From Rotaria sp. Silwood1 (taxonomy: Eukaryota > Rotifera > Eurotatoria > Philodinida > Philodinidae): a stretch of 64,000 nt of DNA. Below the pieces are notes generated by a model that had not been told where the DNA came from, did not search any database, and worked only from the letters and a program-made list of their open reading frames with translations. Both the position numbers and the translations under genes were made by a program. Shown here one piece after another: positions 1 through 12,047 of this stretch. Positions within the stretch are counted from its first letter, which is position 1, and every line of letters begins with the position of its first letter. The stretch spans positions 515,019 through 579,018 of the forward strand of contig CAJNOP010000091.1 of the NCBI GenBank assembly GCA_905250075.1. Direction: 5' to 3'.

Positions 1-3000
1 TGGGTATAATTAATGTTTTAAACCAGCAAAATTAATCTAAAATTTTCCTAAAAATAATGAATAGGATGAAGAATATAAATTATTAAAAATTTTTATCAAA
101 TAATAAATATATTTCAAATCAATAGATGTCGTTTTAGTTTCGGATCAATGCTTTCTTTGTAAGACATACATTTCAATATCTATAAACATATTCAAATATG
201 ATAATCATCAATGTTAACAGATTGTCAGATCTATAGCCCGATTTTACATAATTTACTTTTTGATCTTGCTATTCAGATCAATGATTTTGGTACATGGATC
301 CATCAACTTCTGGCAAATTGTCGCCGTAAAACTTGAGAAAAATTCGGAAATCAATTCTTGCTTCCTAGGGCATACCATATTCCTAGGTCAAGAAGTTCGA
401 ACAGGTTCCGATAGGAAAACTTAACAAGTTAATGGAACTTGAAAGTAGTATTTCACATCGGAAACTTATCTGATTTTTTCAGTGACTTTACAACAGCCCT
501 AGTGTAAAGCACGTTAATCCGTTACAAGTTTAACAGTTATCTTCGAATTTTTAACTATTTAATTAAAACTAATAATTCAAATGTTCAAGTTTGAAGCTTT
601 ATCAATAGCTTGACGATTTTCAGCTTCACATTGTGTCATATGTTTTTAAGATTTTCTACCCAGGTCGAAGAAGCATGCTCGTATATCGTCATATTTTCGC
701 GTATTACATTGCTCTAAACTTTTTGATGTAACTTCTTACATAATTTAAGTGTTTACATGTTTTTTTTTTGACGATATGTCAAAACGCTCAATTAAGCCCT
801 AGTATAAGAGATATACGAGACATTTGAGTTTTAGTTTTATATTTCTAAATCACTAGCATATCCCAGGAATGATATGTTGATACGTACAGAATCGGTACAA
901 TGTGACAAATACATAGATATGGCATCGGAAGCATGATCGATGCTCTTTTTCCTGCTTTCGCAGCACGCGCATCTGGCACGATGTTCTCCGTCTCTATGCT
1001 TACAGGTACGTTCTTGTTTCGTGGCATACATCTAGTTATATATGTCGAACTCGAATACTTATGACGAGTTTTACATGTATGAAGAAAATGTTGGTGCGTT
1101 CGACCGACATTTACATACAAGTCAAAACCATTCGCTGCGTAGGAAAACTTAGCGTCGGCATCAGTAAGTTCTATCTTGAATCGAAGCTACTTCTAGAAGA
1201 AGAATTTCGCACTTCTGTCAAAAAATTTCTTAATCTTTTTCATTGCTAAAGGTAGTGACATTCGTGACAATTTTAGACCAGTACAGTAGCTATCGAATTT
1301 CATAGAAACTCATACTAAGCTTTCAAAAACTAGACGAACTGATTTCTGCTTCTGAAGACAGCAAGAAGTTTAGTTAAATTTGGCGGTTGTATCCATCGAA
1401 TAATTCATGATATCAGTACTATTTCTGTGGCAAAATTTTCAAAATATTTGTAAGTTAATCTATTATCAAAAAAAAGTTGATAAACTTCATTCATCTGGTT
1501 ACTTCAAAAATTTTAGTCAATGGTTCTAATATTTCAATAACAACTAGACATATCGTAAGAAGTTACCAGGTTTTTCAATAGTTTTCAACACTGTTTTATT
1601 GTTGAAACAGTCCCATTAGAAAAAATCTTGACAACAGCCAAGTCAATTGTCGTGTGAAACGCGCAAAACTAAAGAAATAAATATTCTAAAACTCTTCCAA
1701 TATTGGATAAAATTGAACTTTGATACCTTATCGAAAACGGCAGAAAGCTAACGTAACAGCTTTCAAAAGTAGGAAGACTACTTACCTTCCTTGGTTTTGG
1801 TTGATCCACTCCAGTATAATGATGAGTTTGAGAACAATGATCAAATCATAGTCGAATACATCTTATGATTTATAATGATTTTATTGTCGATAGGTTTAAT
1901 CCTTATCTTTGTTATCTAATGTTCTCAAACAGACTCTCAACGTGCAACGGAGTCATTGGATAATGATCATGATAAATGTCTAAAGTAAATCGAAGAAGTT
2001 TAATATCATCATACAGTCTTCATAAAACACCAACTAATTCTAGTTGAATGATATTGAATCTATTGCTGATAAAAAATAAAGTCATCTTGTACTTTAGCAA
2101 ATAATCAATGGTCGAATATATCTTGAAATCGATGATCAATTCATATTTCTCATGAAAATCTACTATAGAGTTTTTTAATTAATATGAAATTCAATTGAAT
2201 ATTTCAATATTTTCACTGTAGTAAATCATTCTTGTTTAATCATACAGATATTCTCAGACGCTAGACAGACATTCGATTATATACATTGCCTTGATATTAG
2301 TCTTTGAGATATAATTAGAGATATATTAAATAAAGCTCAACAAGAAAATTTCTAACTCGAAACAAAAAGAATTTTAAGATTGATTTCTTGTGCTTCAAGA
2401 ACGCTATCTTAATGTGATCCATTGATTTTAGTATCGTGTAAAAAGACATGACTGATTTAATACACAATATTCAAAAACCCAGTATGGTAATCTAATCCAG
2501 ATACATTACGTTAATTGGCAACAAATGAGTCAAAACGAGAAAAAAATTTGTCAAGTTAAATATTTATTTAAACTTTCTCGTGTTACTGAATAATTTGGTT
2601 AAGGACATTTTCTCTTGGTAGTTTAATTGTTTTGCATACTGCATCGGACTTTTTATGATTGTCTTAAATGGATTATTGTATAGTTATAGCTTATTAAGAA
2701 AGAATCTTAATCATATGGAAAATATTTCAAACAAATTTTATTCAAGTTCAACAACAATCAGAATTATAATCTAAATAATTTTAATTGTTTGGTTTTCTTT
2801 TTCGAACTCATGAATGATATTTTAAAAATGTGTGTCTGTGTTTCTTTTTTTAATAAAGAAATATGATGCTAGTTTAACATTTAACAATCTTTTCTTGCAA
2901 GATCTATTCAAATCAAGATCATTTGTTTAACTTCAATAGAGTATTAGATTTCATATGATTTCTTTCATCTATAACAGCAAATTTAAGTGAGTTGTTTTCG

Positions 3001-6000
3001 ATCAATCTAATTGACTTCATAAGAAAGGTACATCAAGTAAGTAAAGGATTTCGTTTTCTATTAATAGTAAGCGATGATTATTGGAATATTTTTATAGTTT
3101 TTTTTTAATGTTTCAAATGAAACCAAACACAATAATAATGTACACTAACAACTTAGTTCTTATGTATCTGAAGAGAAATATGATAATGTTCATCAATTGG
3201 TGTAATAAATATTACGAATAACACAATAAAATCATAAATTTAAGCATCAATCAAGTATGTAACATAAAATTATAAGGTCAACTAATTAGTAAAATTCATT
3301 ACTTAATACAAGTTATTAATAAACCAAAAAAAAACAACAATCATAAATAAAATCACATAGTAATAGGACGAAGTGCTGAAATCAATCTTGATACAAAAAT
3401 CAATCGAAAGGAATCAAGTTGTTTTTTTTTATCTTTTGTTTGCAATTAAAATTAGGATACTGAAATTTGATCAGAGCAATACAAATCAAACTGAATAACT
3501 CTTGATGCGATCCTTTACACTGTTGAAAATGCATCGTAATACATTTATATGTTACCAATTGTTGGATGAATTTTTAAAATTTCGTTGGTTTAACTTATTT
3601 TCAGATCCCACATGTTGTTCATCCTAAAAATGTCATGGTTTTGTATTAACTTCCCGAGATGCAATAAAATACGATTTCAGGTACTACTATGAAGTGACGT
3701 GCAATAAAATGAAGATTCGTCGATGTATTTTTTAAAATGATAAATGAGAACAGAAAGAGAAGAAAAGAATAATATGAACAGCTGAAGTAGTTGACTGAGC
3801 ATAAGATCAAGAAGTTTAACAGTACAGTAGAGATACCCACAATCAAGAAAAAGTTAATGAGAAGAATATGAGTGATAAAGCTAACACGTGTAATGAAAAG
3901 TGAATTATATCAAATACACATGAATAAGAGTACACACTGATATCGTTAACCCTTCTCTTCCTCTTAGAATAAAAGGTCACCTATAAGAGAAATTTCACAA
4001 CGCGTAATAGCAGGCCTTGGGTTTTCCAAGTTTTTTTTTCAGAAATTCAGTGAATATCTGGAGCACCTTAAAACTTAGTTTTCTGGCACTTCGTTGCTAT
4101 TAACGTCTATTTGAACATCAGAAAAGTTCTTCAAAAATCTAGCCGATTATAGAACGTCAACTTTGAACGAGTGATTTGAATTATCATAATAGAAAGCCAT
4201 GGCTTTTTGAAGAGGAGAAAAAGAGTAGCTATTGCCAGTAATGCTATCATGTCTCACTTTTGCATTTTTTGAGGAATCGTTAGGAAAATTTATACTTCAT
4301 TTCTTATAAACGGAGAATAACATAAAATTTAAAGTTTATTGCAACCTCCACAAAATTCAACAAGGTTCCAAATAATGAGGATCATCAACTGTTTATATTT
4401 TATGGAATTGATGTCAGTGGATTGCAGATGTATGAAGCCCTAGCAATGTTTAGCAATTGAGAAATAGGAGTTTATAAATTGTGGATGCACTCTCAACGGT
4501 GCTATAATAATTCCTACGAGAAATCACAATTGAAAGAACGCAGGAAGAATATCCCGATCGTGTGGCAGACTCAATCATTTGATATCTGTCCTATAATTAT
4601 GACTATCTGTAACTCTAGGCCGAAGACCGGTCTGATGCATAGTTTTGAACTCTCCATAGGCATTGACGAACCACAAGACCAGATGTATGTCACAATACAG
4701 TTAGCATACTATCAAGCAAGTGATCCGAAATAAATAGGACTTAATGAATACGTATTAAACAATGTAGTCGCTCAGTCATGATGACTTTGAAACAAGAATT
4801 GCCCATTAGTTTTGTCATAGTTCTACCGTTCGTAAAAGTCAAATTGATGCTTTCTTGTGCCATAGTTTTTATATCCAAGGATTCATATTCACCAGTTCCT
4901 TAATTTACATTCTTTATTTCAGCAATCATGGAATTTCTCACTCCTGGGAGACCTAGCCCAAAACCCTATATTCATAAATTTTGTAAGAATACTATACAAG
5001 TCGTGAAGTGTTTAGAGAATTTACTTTTTTCTCAGATCGAGAAGGTTTAATTCACTCAAGAAAGAATTAGAATAATTTGAACTATCCATTCTGCATAAAT
5101 GTGTAAAATCAGTTAAGTGTTGACAGTCAACAAAAACAGGCACTTATTCGATCTTGTAAGATATAGCAGATTTCTCATATTAAACTAATGTTTTAGTGTA
5201 CTACTAATTTAATTCTCTTTTCATTACAACACTCGTAATTAATAGCAAATAACTGGTGCACCATAATAAATGGTCAAATTTTGCATTTGAGATTTTCAAT
5301 GTCTAATACTTTTTATTAAAAAATTAAATATACTAAAGATGCAGCATGAAAAATAGACGAAATGCTGTGTGACTATTTTTTTGATGCTGCGAACCAGATC
5401 ACTTTTTTTTCGAACACAACGAATTCTGTTTCTTATTTGATCAATTAATACATCAGAGTTCTTAACTTTATTCCGCTGTATGTTATTCGTGATAGCGCCT
5501 CACATATTATAATCCAGAACATTGAGACTAGAACTGTTTGGTAGGCATCTGTAATTGCATTTGAAATTCTCTTCATATAACTAGGCAATAATCATTGTAT
5601 ATCAAAGAAAAGATCTTATTCGCAACATTAAAGATTAATCACACCTATAAAAATAAGCTTTATATTGTAGGACTTTTCATGCTGCATCTTAGAATATATT
5701 GTGTTTTTTAACGAAATGAATATGATGGTGTAAAAATAAGATACAAGATGCATCTATTTATTATAGTACAAGCTCGAACTCATTCCATGGACTATGAAAT
5801 GAGATTGATTTTGTAAAGTAAGGGTAAACAGTCAACAACTTCTATTTTAAAAGCAATTTATTTATTAGCAAATAAAATTGTTTGATATACAATGATTCGT
5901 CATCAATTGTTTTAAATACAACGTTATAAAAAAGAAAAACACAACAACCATATACTGTAATTGATGTTCGAATGATCCGTAACATTTACAAAGTTTATTA

Positions 6001-6107
6001 TCGAATAATTGCTATGCGAAATCATTGTAAAAAGAAATGTAGAATCTTTTTACTACAAGACATAAATTAAAGATTTTTTTTTATTGATAGACAAAAAAAA
6101 CGAATCT
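1..6107. other. AT-rich intergenic region, no gene recognised
   Basis: I see no exon series, conserved domain or RNA gene in this stretch. The short open frames (for example around 845-1120, 1061-1249 and 4479-4733) have no recognisable motif and no flanking splice signals that would join them. The only structure seen is the inverted repeat at 5334-5692. The last 40 bases contain a T-run and an AG (6089-6090) upstream of the transporter start. Confidence 0.6.
5334..5692. repeat. Short inverted-repeat element (MITE-like)
   Basis: AAGATGCAGCATGAAAA near 5336-5352 recurs in perfect inverted orientation near 5674-5690 (TTTTCATGCTGCATCTT). The 17-bp arms bracket about 320 bp of non-coding DNA. 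The size and arrangement fit a non-autonomous terminal-inverted-repeat element. I could not define a target-site duplication, so the boundaries are approximate. Confidence 0.5.
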
Positions 6108-8062
6108 ATGCCTAAACCAAAACATGATCATGGCCGTTCTCGTGCTCGTTCACTTGTTGAACTACTTCAAAAAACACAAACTCATCAACAAACAAGTGTA
6201 TCACCACCAACAACAAGTACAATTGATCAATTATTAAATGATGCTGGTTCATTTGGTTTATATCAAAAAATTCAATTTCTTCTTGTTGGTCTTCTTGCTG
6301 TATTACCAGCTATGACAGCATTTAATTATGTATTTATAGCTGCAACACCTGATCATCGTTGTCAATTACCATTAACAAATTTTACTGATACATTTCAAAT
6401 ACAATCAATTGAACATCAAAATTATATTAATCAATATATACCATTATCATCGAAAGATCGAAAATGTTATTTAAATGATATAAATTCAAAAACTGAAAAT
6501 TTAATTCCATGTTCAAAATGGGTATTTGATAATACATTTTATAATACAACAATATCTACAGAATGGAATCTTTTATGTGATCGTCTTCATTTAAAAGGTA
6601 TAACACAAAATGCATATATTATGGGTACAAGTGGATCATTTTTAACTGGTATTATGTCGGATAAATTAGGACGACGAACAACAATGTATTTACTGATATT
6701 AATTTTAGTTATTGTACTTAATGCAACACAAATGATAATGCATTCGAAACTTTCTAATGATAAAAAATTAGTTATTTTTACAATAAGTCGATTTTTAACT
6801 GGTTTTGCACAAACAACTTATTCAATAACATTAGTTTTACTTCTAGAAATGACATCAGCTACGAAACGAGTATTAGCTAGTAACATTCTTTCATATTTCT
6901 ACACATTAGGTAGGATAAAATTCTTAGAGAAAATAATCTATAAAATTTTATATTCATATCAGGTGAATTATTTATAATGCTTATCTATTATTTTACTCGT
7001 GATTGGTCATTAACAATGTGGATTTTAACAATATATGTAATGCCATTTTTATGTTATTATTGGTGTGTACCTGAATCAGCTCGTTGGCTTGTATCAACCG
7101 GACACTTATTACAAGCTCGAAAAGTTCTTCATCGTATTGCTTATGTAAATCGTCATACATTAGCTAATTCTGAGAAAAAACTTTATGATGATTTACAACG
7201 TGATGCTCGTATACGTCCTAAACGTTATTCATATATACATGTTTTAATTAGTTTAATAAAATCTCCTGTTATGCGTCAACGTTGTTTAATTATATTTTAT
7301 ATAATGATGACAAATTTAATGGTTTATCTTGGTATTGGCATGGGTATAACAACATTAACAAATGATCGTCCATATGAAATATTTCTTTTTTCAATATTTG
7401 CTGAATTATTTGGTCTTTGTTTATGTCATTTTTGTGCAACAAAATTTGATAGAAAAATTCCATTAATAAGTTTTTTTACGTTATGTTCTCTATCAATATT
7501 AACAATACCAATAACACATAAAACTTATCCATTAATTAGTTTATCATCAGCATTATGTGCAAAATTATTTATATCAGCATCACAAGCATTATCATGGATA
7601 TATACATCAGAAACATATCCAACTGTTATACGTTCAACTGGTGTTGGTCTTACAGTTAGTATTGCTAGACTTGGTGGTGTATGGGCACCACAAATATCTT
7701 TATTAGCACAATCTGTTTGGTTTCCATTACCATACATTATATTTAGTATATGTTCATTTATTGCAGCATTTTTTGCAATATTCTTACCTGAAACACGAAC
7801 AAAATTAGCTTTACCAGAAACAATCAAACAAGCAGAAAAAGCTGATCATGATGTTCCAATACATCGAGACACATTAGGGACAGTACAACCAGAAATAATA
7901 GTAACTCATAGTGAAAGATTATCTACATGTTATGAAGAAGAAGATAGTGACACACATGTGGAAGATGTATCACCTTCTGAACATATAACATCGGAAGAAG
8001 AACTGATATTAACGAATATTAAACAGAAAGATAAGATTGAAAGTGTAGAAAATAAAGAATAA
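6108..8062 (+). CDS. SLC22-family organic cation/carnitine-type transporter
   Basis: Two exons, 6108-6909 and 6963-8062, are joined by a 53-nt GT-AG intron (phase 1) and give 633 aa. The product is a major-facilitator-superfamily membrane transporter of the SLC22 (OCT/OCTN/OAT) type, expected at the plasma membrane and moving small organic ions. Residues about 55-78 form TM1. A large cysteine-containing extracellular loop with N-glycosylation sequons follows (about 79-155), as is typical of SLC22. The family signature is clear at 150-191: TEWNLLC, then GSFLTGIMSDKLGRR. Later come PESARWLV and, near the end, LPETRTKLALPETIKQAE, the counterpart of the SLC22 LPET...PLPETIE motif. The C-terminal tail is acidic. 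The ATG at 6108 is the first in frame; an AG at 6089-6090 after a T-run could be a cis or trans splice acceptor. The exact substrate cannot be told from sequence. Confidence 0.93.
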
Positions 8063-8245
8063 AATAAAATAAATTTTCTTATATTTAAAGTAAATTTGAA
8101 TATGATTGATTAATTTTAATGACGATGAATATTGATAAAATACACACTGACGAAGAATGTTCCGTAAGTAATCAGTCGCTCTTTCCTAGGAAAATACATG
8201 AATGGATATAGTTCACTTCGCTGATTCCAGATATCAGAGTCTTTT

Positions 8246-8601
8246 AATCTTTTAGTCGGTCTGCCATGCACTACTAGACAGAATATTCACAGGAATACTT
8301 TTTTGTAGACATTTTAACCTTAAGTTTCAAATACTAAGCTATACAGCAGTGAAGTAATTTCCAAAACAAACAGTAAATTGAGTGAGCATATATCATGCAA
8401 TAGGTAAGAAAAAATTATTTTTTTATCCTTTCATTGTGTGAAAAAATAATAATCTTAAAAGGGCACTTGTGCATATTTATTTATTTTTGCTGTCTTACGG
8501 TTCATTTTAGTGTTTGCAACTTAAGGTTGAGGTGTCTACAAAAAAGTATTTGTTTTTTGAATATTGTTTCTTGTGGCACATGGTAGACCGATTAAAAGAT
8601 T
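8246..8601. repeat. 356-bp foldback element with ~90-bp imperfect arms
   Basis: The left arm (about 8246-8335) matches the reverse complement of the right arm (about 8509-8601). The match includes the block AATACTTTTTTGTAGACA, CTTAAGTT, and CGGTCTGCCATG against CGGTCTACCATG. Identity is roughly 75% over the whole arm and higher in the inner 33 bp. It lies about 180 bp downstream of the transporter stop. It encodes nothing recognisable and is likely a non-autonomous DNA element or its remnant. Confidence 0.6.
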
Positions 8602-8879
8602 GAATTTGTTGAGAAACATCCTTATTAGAAAGAGGTTCAAAGTAATGATACAGAATCATAAACCAAGAGTGTCAAAACACTTATCAAAGCGCGTTTTAGT
8701 TTTGCCGAATGTATTCAACCTTTACAAGCTCAATAATAGTTCAATCCATTATTTTTTCTTTAAGGTTTGACTAAGTCCAACTATCTTTTTGAAAATTAGT
8801 TCAGATTTGGTTCAGTTCGGTTCGAATACATTTGCTAAAGCTCAGTTCTGTTTCGGTTTTATTCTAGTCGAACCGCATC

Positions 8880-9480
8880 AAGATTGAATTGAACCGGTGT
8901 CGATGTTGGCGGGGTGTGTGGTTGTAAAGTTTCGCTCAATTGAAAACATTGACAACCACACCCTCACCATCACTCCATAGACACCCAAATTCAACGCAGT
9001 CCAACATTCAAACCAAGATCCACACATACCACAGCCATACTCACACTCACATTCCCATCCCCTTCCTACCCGGCGCCAAATTACATCCACACTAACAACA
9101 GAAAAAACACAACATAGTTTTCGTGACTAACACCTGATAAATTCGAAATCAAAACGAACAGTTCGATCTCATAAGGTTTCAAATAAGCTACACAAGGTCT
9201 TGAATGAAGTACGTGTGAGTGTAAAACTTCCATAAATGAGGTACATCTATGGAGTCTATAATTCCTTTCAAAACTGAGGTCTGTACTGGTTGAAACTTTG
9301 AATGTGTTGACTCGGAGAAAGCCAACATCACACAGTCACGACTATAGTCACAGCTTCAGTCACACCAACGCCCATCAACAGCCATACAAACATTCAGGAG
9401 TATGTTTAAAATCTACATCTCATAACTCACACCCATATCTGCAGTCACACTCACACCAATCTCTCATTCAGATTAATTTG
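8880..9480. repeat. CACA/CACCC-rich degenerate repeat region
   Basis: The segment is unusually GC-rich for the window and consists of degenerate CACAC, CACACCC and CATTC units on the + strand (8950-9075 and 9325-9465). It has a local inverted pair GGGTGTGTGGTTGT / ACAACCACACCC around 8920 and 8957. The open frames it creates are His/Ser-rich and look like repeat artefacts. It may be degenerate minisatellite or telomere-like DNA. Confidence 0.5.
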
Positions 9481-9590
9481 TTGGCCTAAGAAACAAAGAA
9501 CGTAGACGTTATCACTTTTACAGAAGTTACCTATTCTTGCGGTTACATTCTAGAATAAAATAATTTTTCGACATAGCATAAATCAATTAT

Positions 9591-10438
9591 TTAGGTAGAC
9601 GAATGTTGACTCTCACAATGACGGTTACATTGATGGCTCTGTACATGAATGAGAAGACCGTAAAATTGAATAGCTGCCCTGTGATCTGTTTTCCATTCTA
9701 TTTCGTCATCTGATATTATACGGCAAACATTGCGTGTACTACCCGGTTGCTTTACGAGTCCCTCGGGATATTGTTTGCATGCGAGAACAATCTTCATGTC
9801 GTACCATTTATGATCTATTAAGACAGTATCGGTTGGACAAAAACGTTCAAGAGACGCATAGTAAATTGATGGTGACGAGTAAACATATGTCTTATCAGAT
9901 ATATGTCTAGTGAAAACAGTACCATCTAAAAGATCGTCGCCAGAAAAAGGTATTGAACGATTTCTGATGATTAATTCAATGCTATCACGTGATGTTCCAT
10001 AGAATGTAGTGAACCATTTTTTGAATATTTGCTGAGTATTAGCAGCCGCCTCATCGATTCGTAGACCAAAATGTGTCCATCCTCGTGGAACGGTGTAGTT
10101 CGAACCGGCTGTTGAGAATACGCTAGTTTTTCCTGCTGGATAGCATAACGAACAATAACATCTGTCATAACGAGGATTGAAATAGGCATCATCCAAACCC
10201 AATTTTCCGATATATTTTTTACATATCGACTTCGGGCATCGATCAGGAAAAGGATTTTTAATGGGCGGAAGAACTTTCTTATGAACCTTTGGAGTAGAAT
10301 CTAATTTCGGTCGTGGATCCCGCTTTCTGGCGTGCCATTTGGATTCCACAGATAGAGGTGTCCCAGAGATTGTCGCTAATGGTGGTTTCCTTGCAGCAGA
10401 TGCTACAACTGGCGCTGATGATGATGGATTGGAAACGG
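9591..10438 (-). CDS. 3' exon of a NEURL4-C-terminus-like / ADP-ribosyltransferase-like protein
   Basis: One long exon runs from a splice acceptor (CTGTCTTTAG just beyond 10438) to TAA at 9591, about 280 codons. There is no usable ATG near its 5' end (the first in-frame ATG is far downstream), so one or more upstream exons are missing. The N-terminal part is low-complexity (Ala/Ser/Pro). A cysteine cluster CYCSLCY is followed by VPRGWTHFGLRID, then KWFTTFYGTSRDSIELIIRN, SSPSIYYASLERF, and a C-terminal stretch with IEWKT and FYGLLIHV. From memory of the family, this order (CxCxxC, GW.RFGL, W...YHGT, SPSI.YA, IEW, YGLL) is shared by NEURL4-type C-terminal regions and multi-copy lophotrochozoan/rotifer proteins. 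It is also reminiscent of PARP-like folds, in which the HGT His and a Tyr matter. Here the His position is Tyr (FYGT), so activity is doubtful. Function is inferred weakly. Confidence 0.6.
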
Positions 10439-10519
10439 CTAAAGACAGAAAATTTTATTACTTGTCAAATCATGATAAGTCTTGATTATCAGTAAGTGGG
10501 TGAGTGGGTGGGTAAGTTT

Positions 10520-10790
10520 GAATCCGAGATGGAACCGATCCAAAATTTCTCAGTTCGGTCGGTCTACCGGTAACGCATGATACATCGATAATTCACAGTC
10601 CGAAAAAAAGTGATTTAGATATGGAGAACATGGTTTATCGCGTGACAAACTTTATTTGCCAAGTTGTATCACATACCTGATATAGAGATGGAACTAGTCT
10701 GAATTTTTGACAACTAGAGCTGATAGTGGTCTGAAAAGGTTCGATAGGCCGGTTTACCGGTACCGATTTCATCTCTGATCTAAACATATG
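10520..10790. repeat. Repeat with duplicated GAGATGGAAC...CTACCGGTA module
   Basis: GAGATGGAACC followed by TTCGGTCGGTCTACCGGTA (about 10522-10573) recurs in the same orientation as GAGATGGAACT...TTCGATAGGCCGGTTTACCGGTA (about 10690-10764). An inverted GATTTCATCTCTGA end lies near 10767-10780. The arrangement suggests the ends of a small DNA element sitting just upstream of the 10438 exon. Boundaries are uncertain. Confidence 0.4.
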
Positions 10791-11355
10791 ATACTAGTTA
10801 GATTTCAGTAGCGAGTAATCAAGACAATCTAAGACGCTGCTTGCACACATTCAAATTAACTATTCGAACGTACGTGAACATTTCTCGAAAAGCCTGTAAA
10901 TGCTGTTTTGTTTGGTATTCTATTCGAGAGGGCTTATGGGATCGAGGTGTACAATAAAAACTGAATATTCGTGAGATAGCTTTCGAGATACTGTTTTTTG
11001 AAAGTTTTCTTTTTTCAGAGTTTGAACACAAATTCCTCTAGGGTATTATCAAATCGTAGAAGATGCCAAAGGATCAGTGACTAAGCTTTGCTGAATAATG
11101 AGTGGTGCTCGATACTAAACAGATAACTGCGCAGCAAGATTGAGCGCAATGCGGTTGTCAAGTGACTATTCTACACATATGCATGCACACATTCAATGCC
11201 CTCTGACTTGTCATTTTACGTGCTTGCTTCTAATGAATGCTGCTCTGTGACCACTACCTATAGTTTGATCGCACAAAATATGGCTCACTAATAGGCATGT
11301 TTCAATTTGTGAGATTGATAAGGATATTTTTCATTACATTTCTATCCAAAACGAT

Positions 11356-11630
11356 TCACATACTCGATGATCTTTTGTCTTTTTTCTTTTTACCACCAAA
11401 ATATTTATTACAGAAGCCGAATTTTCTATTGGCCAGGATGCACACAAGAATGATCATTCCAACAGCTAAGAAACTTCCAATAACCAAACCCGCTATGGCA
11501 CCAGAGTCTGCATCTGATCGTTTTCGAACAACTAGAAAAAATAGAAAACATTATTATCTTCGTTCTCTCATATGCACTACTCTATACCAGAAGCATTTGT
11601 TGAATTCATTGTAGCTGATATTGTAGATGT
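11356..11630 (-). CDS. 3' exons of a single-pass membrane protein (partial)
   Basis: The last exon, 11356-11531, follows an acceptor TTTTTTCTAG. It encodes a short polar lead, then a clear transmembrane helix (SGAIAGLVIGSFLAVGMIIL and a further VCILA), a basic stop-transfer NRK, and a Lys-rich cytoplasmic tail ending KKKKDKRSSSM. A preceding 43-nt exon, 11588-11630, joins in phase 1 and adds a Thr/Ser/Asn-rich juxtamembrane stretch. The topology suggested is type I. Upstream exons could not be assigned with confidence; a hydrophobic open segment on this strand near 11740-11830 might contain a signal peptide. The protein family was not recognised. Confidence 0.45.
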
Positions 11631-11867
11631 CTGTCAACTGAATTATGGCACACCTGATGAATAATTTTATTTCTTTACTTGCTCAAGACTTTTCTTTTTC
11701 GTCTCGTGTGGTTTTTTCCTACTTGGACAAATTGCTTGGCGATGTACACCCTTATACGTCATATACAAATATGCCAACGTAACACTTGATGGAGAGTAAA
11801 GCAACAAAAGCAAAAAGTTGGAAATTTTTCTTGACTCATCGGCATAATTTCATTCTCATTTCAAACC

Positions 11868-12047
11868 ATGCCACGACTATGTAGAACGTGCCATGAAGAA
11901 ACACTCGCATTTCAAGTCAATTTTTGTTCACATTGCGGTATTGATTTTTGCAGACAACCAAACCAGTCGAGGTTATCAGCCTTCAGATCTCGGTCTCTAT
12001 CATCGCAAAAGCTTCTACGAAATCCAATCTCAGCGGGCAAACATTGA
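11868..12047 (+). CDS. Small putative zinc-ribbon protein (59 aa)
   Basis: The ATG at 11868 opens a 59-codon frame to TGA at 12045-12047. It begins MPRLCRTCHEE and contains two CxxC knuckles, CRTC and CSHCG, separated by 12 residues, followed by another Cys. The spacing resembles a minimal zinc ribbon. The C-terminal half is Ser/Arg-rich without a recognised motif. No splice sites clearly extend it. It could be a real microprotein, an exon of a larger gene, or chance. Confidence 0.35.
   Translation: MPRLCRTCHEETLAFQVNFCSHCGIDFCRQPNQSRLSAFRSRSLSSQKLLRNPISAGKH

Noticed and set aside
845..1249. Overlapping frames of 60-90 codons on both strands
   Set aside because: There is no motif, splice context or consistent codon bias; likely chance frames.
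4479..4733. 84-codon + frame
   Set aside because: No recognisable family, and no supporting signals upstream or downstream.
9298..9489. His/Ser-rich frame resembling a metal-binding protein
   Set aside because: It is a by-product of degenerate CACA/CATTC repeats.
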